DNA of 34,948 bases from contig CAJFQF010000018.1 of NCBI GenBank assembly GCA_904418995.1, positions 1-34,948 of the forward strand, written 5' to 3'. The DNA is from Heritagella_A intestinalis (GTDB lineage Bacteria > Bacillota > Clostridia > Oscillospirales > Acutalibacteraceae). The first letter of the stretch is position 1, and every line of letters starts with the position of its first letter. A program made the position numbers and the translations under genes. Below are positions 29,099 to 34,948 of the stretch, piece after piece. The notes under the pieces are model-generated. The model worked only from the letters and a program-made list of their open reading frames with translations. It made no database searches and had not been told where the DNA came from.

Positions 29099-31660
29099 AT
29101 GGATGAAAAGCAAGAGCTGCAGGAGCAGCAAGAACAGGGGACGAGCAGGATTATTCCGGTGAACCTGGAAAAGGAAATGAAGGACTCCTTCCTGGATTAT
29201 TCCATGTCGGTCATCATTTCCCGGGCCCTTCCCGATGTTCGGGACGGCCTGAAACCGGTACATAGAAGAATCCTCTACACCATGTATGAAAATACCCTGT
29301 GGCCGGAGAAGGCCTACCGTAAGTGCGCCGATACAGTGGGCAGCGTGCTGGGCCGGTATCACCCCCACGGCGACGCCTCCGTCTATGACGCATTGGTGCG
29401 CTTGGCCCAGGATTTCTCCATGCGCTATGTGCTGGTAGACGGCCACGGAAACTTCGGCTCTGTGGACGGCGACCCGCCTGCTGCTTATCGTTATACGGAA
29501 GCCCGTATGTGCAAGCTTTCCGTGGATATGCTGACGGATATCGATAAGGATACCGTGGACTTCGGCCCCAACTACGATGATCGCCTGAAGGAACCCTTGG
29601 TTCTCCCCAGCCACTTCCCCAACCTGCTGGTCAATGGCTCTACGGGTATCGCCGTAGGTATGGCCACCAATATTCCGCCCCACAACATGGGAGAGGTCAT
29701 TGACGGCATGTGCTGCCTCATTGACAACCCGGAAGCCACCCTGGACGAGCTCATGGAGCATATCAAGGGGCCGGACTTCCCCACAGGGGCCATTATCATG
29801 GGCCGCAGCGGCATCCGCGCAGCCTATGCCACCGGCCGCGGCCGCATTACGGTCCGGGCCCGGGCGGAGATTCAGGAAGAGAAAAACGGCCGCTTTAAGA
29901 TTGTGGTTTCCGAGATTCCCTATCAGGTGAACAAAGCCCGGCTCATTGAGAGCATCGCGGACCTGGTAAAGGAAAAGCGCATTGAGGGCATTTCCAACGT
30001 GGAGGATCACTCTGACCGCAACGGAATGCATATTGTCATTGATGTGAAGCGGGACGCTTCCCCGCAGATTGTTTTGAACCAGCTCTATTCCTATACCCAG
30101 ATGCAGACCACCTTCGGCGTCATTATGCTGGCCATTGTCAACGGCCAGCCGAAAACCCTGACCCTGGCCCAGATGCTCCAGGAATACATCAAGTTCCAGG
30201 AAGAAGTGGTCACTCGCCGCACCCGGTTTGAGCTGAAAAAGGCCCAGGAGCGGGAGCACATCCTGGAGGGCTTGAAAATTGCCGTGGACTTCATTGACGA
30301 AGTCATCTCTATTATCCGCTCTTCCCCGGATCAGCCCACTGCGAAAGGCCGTTTGTGCGAGCACTTTGGACTGGATGACGTCCAGGCCCAGGCTATTGTG
30401 CAGATGCGGTTAGGCCAGTTGACCGGCTTGGAGCGTCAAAAGATTGAGGACGAACTGGAAGCTCTGAAAGTCAAGATTGCCGATTATCTGGATATTCTGG
30501 CCCACGAGGAACGGATTTTGGCTATTGTCAAGGAAGAAGCCCTGGCGATGAAGAAAAAATACGCTGATGAGCGCCGCACGGAAATCGCGGCTATCAGCGG
30601 CGAAGTGGATATTGAAGACCTGATTCCCAACGAGGAATGCGTGCTGACCCTGACAGAGGCCGGCTATATCAAGCGCCAGAAGGCGGATACCTACCACACC
30701 CAGAACCGGGGCGGCCGGGGGATCAGCGGCATGACTCGTCGGGATGAAGATGTGGCCGCAGAGATGTTTGTCCTCAACAGCCACGACTATGTGATGTTCT
30801 TCTCGGATTTGGGACGGGTTTACCGCCTGAAAGCCTATGAAGTTCCGGAGGGTTCCCGTACCAGCCGGGGCATGAATATCGCCAACCTGCTGCCTCTGGC
30901 TTCCGGAGAGCGGGTCACTTCCATGATCCGGGTAACGGATATGGAGGAAGAAAAATATCTGGTGATGGTTACCCGCAACGGCGTGATTAAGCGCACCAAC
31001 CTCAGCGCCTTTAATACCGCCCGCAAAGGCGGCGTGATCGCCATTGATTTGGACGAAGGGGATGCGCTGAGCTGGGTACGCCTGACCAACGGCGATGACG
31101 AGCTGCTGGTTGCTACCCGCAAGGGCATGGCTATCCGCTTTAACGAAAACGATGTCCGCGCCATGGGCCGCACGGCCCGGGGCGTGAAAGCCATTACCCT
31201 GAAGGACGAGGACTGCGTCATCGGCATGTCCATCCTTCGGGAGGGCGGTTTGGTGCTTACGGTGTCTGAAACCGGCTATGGGCGCCTCTCCCCCATTTCC
31301 GACTACCGTCTCCAGAGCCGTGGCGGCAAGGGCTTGCTCAACTATCACGTGGAGAAATACGGTGATGTAGCCGCTATCAAAGTAGTGGATTTGGATGACG
31401 ATGTGATTCTGATTTCCGCTGACGGCGTGATTATCCGCATTCAGGCCAGCTCCATTCGGATTTGTGCCCGTCCCAGTAAGGGCGTGCGGGTGATGCGGAT
31501 TGTCGGGGAAAACAACAAGGTTGTAACCCTATCTCGGGCGCCTCATGAGGAAAACGAGGAGCCTGCGGAAGATGCCGGCGATGAAACAGAAGCCATTGGC
31601 GAAACCGAGAATTCTCAGGAAGAAAATTCCCCCAAAGAAGCTGCACCGCAAGAAGAATAA
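29099..31660 (+). CDS. gyrA: DNA gyrase subunit A
   Basis: DNA cleavage and religation subunit of gyrase. The 853 residues have the winged-helix and tower region with the catalytic Tyr132 (AAYRYTEARM) and a six-bladed C-terminal wrapping domain. The GyrA box is QNRGGRG (family QRRGGKG). An acidic low-complexity tail of about 40 residues ends the protein. In the quinolone region the sequence is HPHGDASVYDAL: Ala93 stands where E. coli has Ser83, and Asp97 equals Asp87. Its ATG follows the stop of the preceding gene without a gap, and GGAAGG lies inside that gene end. A strong terminator follows. Confidence 0.97.
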   Translation: MDEKQELQEQQEQGTSRIIPVNLEKEMKDSFLDYSMSVIISRALPDVRDGLKPVHRRILYTMYENTLWPEKAYRKCADTVGSVLGRYHPHGDASVYDALVRLAQDFSMRYVLVDGHGNFGSVDGDPPAAYRYTEARMCKLSVDMLTDIDKDTVDFGPNYDDRLKEPLVLPSHFPNLLVNGSTGIAVGMATNIPPHNMGEVIDGMCCLIDNPEATLDELMEHIKGPDFPTGAIIMGRSGIRAAYATGRGRITVRARAEIQEEKNGRFKIVVSEIPYQVNKARLIESIADLVKEKRIEGISNVEDHSDRNGMHIVIDVKRDASPQIVLNQLYSYTQMQTTFGVIMLAIVNGQPKTLTLAQMLQEYIKFQEEVVTRRTRFELKKAQEREHILEGLKIAVDFIDEVISIIRSSPDQPTAKGRLCEHFGLDDVQAQAIVQMRLGQLTGLERQKIEDELEALKVKIADYLDILAHEERILAIVKEEALAMKKKYADERRTEIAAISGEVDIEDLIPNEECVLTLTEAGYIKRQKADTYHTQNRGGRGISGMTRRDEDVAAEMFVLNSHDYVMFFSDLGRVYRLKAYEVPEGSRTSRGMNIANLLPLASGERVTSMIRVTDMEEEKYLVMVTRNGVIKRTNLSAFNTARKGGVIAIDLDEGDALSWVRLTNGDDELLVATRKGMAIRFNENDVRAMGRTARGVKAITLKDEDCVIGMSILREGGLVLTVSETGYGRLSPISDYRLQSRGGKGLLNYHVEKYGDVAAIKVVDLDDDVILISADGVIIRIQASSIRICARPSKGVRVMRIVGENNKVVTLSRAPHEENEEPAEDAGDETEAIGETENSQEENSPKEAAPQEE

Positions 31661-31676
31661 TCCCTGCTAAAAAATG

Positions 31677-31707
31677 AGCCGTGTCTGCATTGCAGACACG
31701 GCTTTTT
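31677..31707. terminator. Bidirectional terminator after gyrA
   Basis: Perfect stem AGCCGTGTCTGCA / TGCAGACACGGCT (31677-31702), followed rightward by TTTTT and leftward by CATTTTTT. It ends gyrA and the convergent lipoprotein gene. Confidence 0.85.
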
Positions 31708-31721
31708 GCTGGGCGGACGAT

Positions 31722-32378
31722 TTAGCCTTGGTATTGGAAGGAGAAATCCGGGTCGATTGCATAAAGCTGGACATACAGCTCGGCGGCCCGTTCCCGGTAA
31801 TACAGGAGAATTTGCCCGGAAGTTTCCAGTTGGCCGGCAGAGCCTTCCTTACCGGACGAGAAGCCTTCCATGGCGCTGCCGGTGCCGGAAACCCACTCCT
31901 CCTGCTGGGTCCGGATGGAATCCTTTTGATTCTCCGGGGCTTTTTCCAGCAGGGCTTTGTAGGCGGCGTCCACTTCCGTTTTCCAGAGTTCAATGAACTG
32001 GCTGTTGACGCCGATCATCTGGCCTGTGCTGGAGGCGTTCTCCATTTGGGCGGCATATTGGGTATCCAGAGGGTTTTGCGCGAATTTCTGGTCAAACCCT
32101 GTATCCCCTGTGGTGATTTCCGGAAGCAAGCCCGTGTGTTCGCCTTGTGAAGAAGCATCGCTGCCGTTTTCCGGAGAAGTTTCCTCGTCCCGCAGATTGG
32201 TGCCGGATTCCTCCTCCTGAGAGGAATCCGCAGAAGAGGGCTCCTGGGAGGAAGCGCTGGCCGAGGGGGAAGGCTCCGGAGAGGCAGTGGATTCCTGGCC
32301 GCCCAAATCGCATCCCGCCAGAGAAATAGTCATAGCAATCGCCAGCAAAGCGGCGAGAAAAGAGCGTTTTCTCTTCAT
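31722..32378 (-). CDS. Lipoprotein with an LprI-like (DUF1311) domain
   Basis: A 218-residue exported lipoprotein. The signal is MKRKRSFLAALLAIAMTISL followed by the lipobox LAGC (Cys23). A Ser/Glu/Pro-rich linker (about 28-85) leads to a C-terminal helical domain of about 100 residues (FIELWKTEVDAAYKALL, TQQEEWVSG, YYRERAAELYVQLY). That pattern resembles LprI/DUF1311 proteins, some of which inhibit lysozyme; the match is moderate. A GAAAGGAAA precedes the ATG. It lies 70 bp after the M14 peptidase gene on the same strand, so the two cell-envelope proteins may be co-expressed. Confidence 0.7.
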   Translation of the reverse strand: MKRKRSFLAALLAIAMTISLAGCDLGGQESTASPEPSPSASASSQEPSSADSSQEEESGTNLRDEETSPENGSDASSQGEHTGLLPEITTGDTGFDQKFAQNPLDTQYAAQMENASSTGQMIGVNSQFIELWKTEVDAAYKALLEKAPENQKDSIRTQQEEWVSGTGSAMEGFSSGKEGSAGQLETSGQILLYYRERAAELYVQLYAIDPDFSFQYQG

Positions 32379-32448
32379 GGAAATTTTCCTTTCTGATGGT
32401 TTTCTTCATCATACCACAGCCATTCGGGAGATACAACCGGGAGTTTCC

Positions 32449-33336
32449 CTATTCTTCCGGCAGCTGTGCGCACACGGTGAGCCCCCGCATCATCATGGGG
32501 AATAATCGGAATTCAATGGAGGCCAGCTGGGAGAAAGGCAGGGGGTTCTTCCCCTTCCCCACCTCAATGGTAAATCCCGGCCGGTGGAATTTCTCGATAA
32601 ACCAGTCTTTAAACCCTCCCATAGAGGCCATGGGTTCCGGCTGTGCCGCCTGATAGCCGGAAAGCCGGGCGAATTCTAAAGCCAGCTCTTGGGAGACCGC
32701 AGGCGTATGCGCCCCGTATTGCCAGTAGATTTCCTCTCCCTGGCTGTGAAAGGCCATGACCAGGGAAAAGGATACCCGGCGGCAAAGAGAGGCCACAGCG
32801 GCGGTTTCCGGCTCGCTTTCGGGAGCGGTTCCCCCATAGCGGGTGGGGCCGGGGCCGGCAATGCCGGCTGTTTCCTCCATTTTTCGCAGCGTATGCCAGC
32901 CAGCGTCAAAATTGTGGTTGATGTCCACACCTCGGGCGTTAGCCTGCCAGCGGGCGGTGTTTCCCCAGGGCTTTTCCAGGCAGATACCGGCCTGCTCCGG
33001 GCCTTTCAGGGAAATTTCTACCCCGTCCGGATTGACCATGGGCAGGCAGTAGAAGGTGATTTTTTTGAAAAGGGAGCGCACCGGGGTGCCGGAAACCGTG
33101 ATGCCGCTTTCCTGGGCCTGGCAGAGACGGCGGCAGAAGTGCATCAAAAGGGCCGAAGTAATCCACTCCATACCGTGAAAGGCCCCGGCGTATAAAACCG
33201 CTTTCTTTCCCTCCCCAATTTCCAGCAGAGGAAGGGAGCGGCCGCAGAGGCTCTCCCCGGCAGAAGAGAGGCGGCAGCAGCCGTAGCGGTGTGACAGGAA
33301 TTCAATTTCCCGGCAGAGGCGTTGATAATCGTACAT
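32449..33336 (-). CDS. M14-family peptidase, gamma-D-glutamyl-diamino acid endopeptidase type
   Basis: Zinc carboxypeptidase-fold enzyme, likely cleaving gamma-D-Glu-meso-DAP bonds in peptidoglycan peptides. The 295 residues show the zinc ligands His54 and Glu57 (HGMEW) and His197 (AFHSQGEEIYW), with Arg135/Asn140 (ARGVDINHNF) for substrate binding. Glu258 (FTIEVGKG) is the catalytic Glu. Position 141 is His where classical M14 enzymes have Arg. No signal peptide is seen, so it may recycle muropeptides inside the cell or act during sporulation. GGAGAGG lies 7 nt before the ATG. Confidence 0.85.
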   Translation of the reverse strand: MYDYQRLCREIEFLSHRYGCCRLSSAGESLCGRSLPLLEIGEGKKAVLYAGAFHGMEWITSALLMHFCRRLCQAQESGITVSGTPVRSLFKKITFYCLPMVNPDGVEISLKGPEQAGICLEKPWGNTARWQANARGVDINHNFDAGWHTLRKMEETAGIAGPGPTRYGGTAPESEPETAAVASLCRRVSFSLVMAFHSQGEEIYWQYGAHTPAVSQELALEFARLSGYQAAQPEPMASMGGFKDWFIEKFHRPGFTIEVGKGKNPLPFSQLASIEFRLFPMMMRGLTVCAQLPEE

Positions 33337-33422
33337 AGGGGATCCTCTCCTTTTCCCGACCAGCAGTTCTCAAAGAAATCTATGCGAAAAGGCAGGGAAA
33401 AAGACCCGACAAAAGGGAAGAA

Positions 33423-33451
33423 TTGCATTTTCTGAAAAGTTATGGTAGGTT
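33423..33451 (+). promoter_or_regulatory. Promoter of the second small regulator
   Basis: TTGCAT (33423-33428), 17-nt spacer, TAGGTT preceded by TGG (extended -10). Start about 28 nt before the coding region. Confidence 0.4.
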
Positions 33452-33485
33452 AGATTCTGTAATGCTGTATGAAGAGGCGATGCAG

Positions 33486-33716
33486 ATGTATTTTCAAAGA
33501 CTGGAGGATTTGCGAGTAGATCGGGATAAGACTCAGGAAGAGATTGCCCAAGTGCTCCACTGTAAACGGGAAGTGTACCGGAGATATGAAAAGGGCATCT
33601 ACGAAATCCCCGTATGGGCGTTGATTCAACTGGCGGACTATTACGGCACCAGCACGGATTATATTTTAGGGCGTACAGACTACCCGCAGCCCTACCAGAA
33701 AGTCAATAGAGGATAA
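33486..33716 (+). CDS. Small XRE-family transcriptional regulator
   Basis: A 76-residue, single-domain helix-turn-helix protein (HTH_3), beginning MYFQRLEDLRVDRDKTQEEI. The HTH is at about 17-42 and the family end ALIQLADYYGTSTDYILGRT is present. The frame opens upstream with a TTG and contains ATGs at 33462 and 33480. GAGG lies 8 nt before ATG 33486, and the resulting N-terminus matches many clostridial homologues. It is divergent from the M14 peptidase gene. Target unknown. Confidence 0.87.
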   Translation: MYFQRLEDLRVDRDKTQEEIAQVLHCKREVYRRYEKGIYEIPVWALIQLADYYGTSTDYILGRTDYPQPYQKVNRG

Positions 33717-33721
33717 AAATA

Positions 33722-33751
33722 GCCCCGGTTTTCAAAAACCGGGGCCTTTTT
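33722..33751. terminator. Bidirectional terminator between the regulator and ychF
   Basis: Stem GCCCCGGTTTT / AAAACCGGGGC (33722-33745), followed rightward by CTTTTT and leftward by TATTTTTA. It serves both convergent genes. Confidence 0.85.
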
Positions 33752-33765
33752 CTCCAAAGAGATGA

Positions 33766-34860
33766 TTATACATTAAACCGGAACAGCACGATATCGCCAT
33801 CCTGCATGACATAGTCCTTGCCTTCGCTGCGGACCAGGCCCTTTTCCTTGGCGGCGGTCATGGAGCCGCAGGCCATCAGGTCGTCAAAAGCAATGACTTC
33901 CGCCCGGATAAAGCCGCGCTCAAAGTCCGTATGGATTTTGCCGGCAGCCTGAGGCGCTTTGGTGCCCTTGGTGATGGTCCAGGCCCGCACCTCCGGCTTG
34001 CCGGCGGTCAGGTAGGAGATGAGCCCCAGCAGGGAATAGCAGGCGTTGATGAGCCGGTCCAGACCGGATTCTTCCAGGCCCATGTCTTCCAGGAAGAGCT
34101 TCTTCTCCTCCCAGTCCATGCCGGAAATTTCCGCTTCCGTCTCCGCGCAGATGGGCAGCACAGCGGCGTGCTCTTCGTCGGCGATCTTTTTCACCGCCTG
34201 ATAGCCCGGATTGTTTTCCACGCCGTTTTTAAAGTCGTCCTCGCTCATGTTGGCGGCGTAGATAATGGGCTTGTTGGTCAGCAGGGAAACCGAAGCCAGG
34301 AGCTCTTTTTCCTCCTCGGTGCACTCCACCGAGCGGGCGGATTTTCCCGCATCCAGGGCTTCACGGACCCGCAGGAAGAAGTCCAGCTCATCCTGATATT
34401 TCTTGTCCGCTTTCAGCATCTTCCGGGTTTTGTCAATGCGGCGGTCCAGCACTTCCATGTCGGAGAGAATCAGTTCCAGATTGATAGTCTCAATGTCCCG
34501 GGCCGGGTCAATGCTGCCTTCCACGTGGATGATGTCGTCGTTGACAAAGCAGCGCACCACATGGACAATGGCGTCCACTTCCCGGATGTTGGACAGGAAC
34601 TTGTTGCCCAGACCCTCGCCCTTGGAAGCGCCCTTGACCAGACCGGCGATGTCCACGAATTCAATGGTGGCGGGGGTGTACTTTTCCGGCTCGTACATTT
34701 CCGCCAGCTTGTCCAGCCGCTTGTCCGGAACGGCCACCACGCCCACGTTGGGCTCGATAGTGCAGAAGGGGTAGTTGGCGGACTGTGCCCCCGCGTTGGT
34801 GATGGCGTTGAAGAGGGTGCTCTTGCCCACGTTGGGCAGACCCACGATACCTAATTTCAT
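33766..34860 (-). CDS. ychF: Redox-regulated ATPase YchF (OLA1 family)
   Basis: OBG-type P-loop protein that binds ATP rather than GTP and associates with ribosomes. The 364 residues match family length. The G1 motif GLPNVGKST is at about 6-14 and the DIAG Walker B region at about 69. A coiled-coil insert follows and a TGS-like C-terminal domain ends in GKDYVMQDGDIVLFRFNV. In place of the GTPase NKxD it has a YAANMSED-type motif, as expected of this ATPase. AAGGAG lies 11 nt before ATG 34860; a TTG at 34869 is too close to it. Only about 88 bp of upstream sequence remain in the window. Confidence 0.97.
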   Translation of the reverse strand: MKLGIVGLPNVGKSTLFNAITNAGAQSANYPFCTIEPNVGVVAVPDKRLDKLAEMYEPEKYTPATIEFVDIAGLVKGASKGEGLGNKFLSNIREVDAIVHVVRCFVNDDIIHVEGSIDPARDIETINLELILSDMEVLDRRIDKTRKMLKADKKYQDELDFFLRVREALDAGKSARSVECTEEEKELLASVSLLTNKPIIYAANMSEDDFKNGVENNPGYQAVKKIADEEHAAVLPICAETEAEISGMDWEEKKLFLEDMGLEESGLDRLINACYSLLGLISYLTAGKPEVRAWTITKGTKAPQAAGKIHTDFERGFIRAEVIAFDDLMACGSMTAAKEKGLVRSEGKDYVMQDGDIVLFRFNV

Positions 34861-34924
34861 ATATCTCAACTCTCCTTGATTTTTCTCGTATTTTCAATAG
34901 TTTCCGGGTTTGGGGGGATGTCCA

Positions 34925-34946
34925 CCGCACCAATTCCGCACCAATT
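34925..34946. repeat. Two tandem copies of an 11-bp repeat at the right edge
   Basis: CCGCACCAATT occurs twice without a gap (34925-34935, 34936-34946). The window ends 2 bp later, so more copies may follow. Confidence 0.55.
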
Positions 34947-34948
34947 TT

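Noticed and set aside
1..34948. CRISPR array, insertion sequence, integrase or prophage
   Set aside because: No regularly spaced repeats, transposase or integrase-like product, or phage structural gene was seen on either strand.

Overview
This window is the replication-origin region of a Gram-positive, probably spore-forming member of the Clostridia (Bacillota). Base composition and protein style resemble Oscillospirales/Ruminococcaceae, but that rank is inference. The basis is the gene order rpmH-rnpA-yidD-yidC-jag-mnmE-mnmG-rsmG-noc-parA-parB running left from dnaA and dnaA-dnaN-S4-recF-remB-gyrB-gyrA running right from it, together with a SleB-type spore cortex hydrolase, parS sites, and transcription that diverges exactly at dnaA so that nearly all genes are on the leading strand.

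Layout. 1-5000: accessory genes: cortex-lytic enzyme, LUD-domain protein, small membrane protein, lipoprotein and MATE transporter, then a small Cro/CI-type regulator. 5000-5600: four related terminator hairpins and a Val-Glu-Met tRNA operon, all leftward. 5700-9700: guaB, acyl-ACP thioesterase and serS, with a candidate 16-codon micro-gene on the opposite strand between guaB and the thioesterase. 9800-12600: parB, parA and noc, with two parS sites between parA and noc. 12700-20000: rsmG, mnmG (which contains a third parS), mnmE, jag, yidC, yidD, rnpA, rpmH. 20300-22100: a bipartite oriC, with TTTTCCACA DnaA boxes on both sides of dnaA. 22100-31660: dnaN, an S4 protein, recF, remB, a zinc-ribbon membrane protein, gyrB, two YcxB-like membrane proteins and gyrA. 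31700 to the end: an LprI-like lipoprotein, an M14 peptidase, a second small regulator, and ychF at the right edge.

How the genes work together. DnaA, DnaN, RecF, GyrB and GyrA start and support replication. ParA, ParB and parS segregate the new origins, and Noc normally keeps division away from the chromosome. RnpA, MnmE, MnmG, RsmG, the tRNAs and SerS serve the translation machinery. YidC, YidD and KhpB (Jag) link membrane insertion with RNA binding.

No CRISPR array, insertion sequence, prophage or obvious new multi-gene system is visible. The less ordinary signals are small: a terminator in the leader of the MATE gene, a His-rich micro-ORF with its own promoter and terminator, a Noc that lacks the usual membrane-anchoring N-terminus, paired dyads before the recF operon, a hairpin between Shine-Dalgarno and start in one gene, and an Ala at the fluoroquinolone position of GyrA. 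Functions are by recognition of families from sequence; no searches were run.
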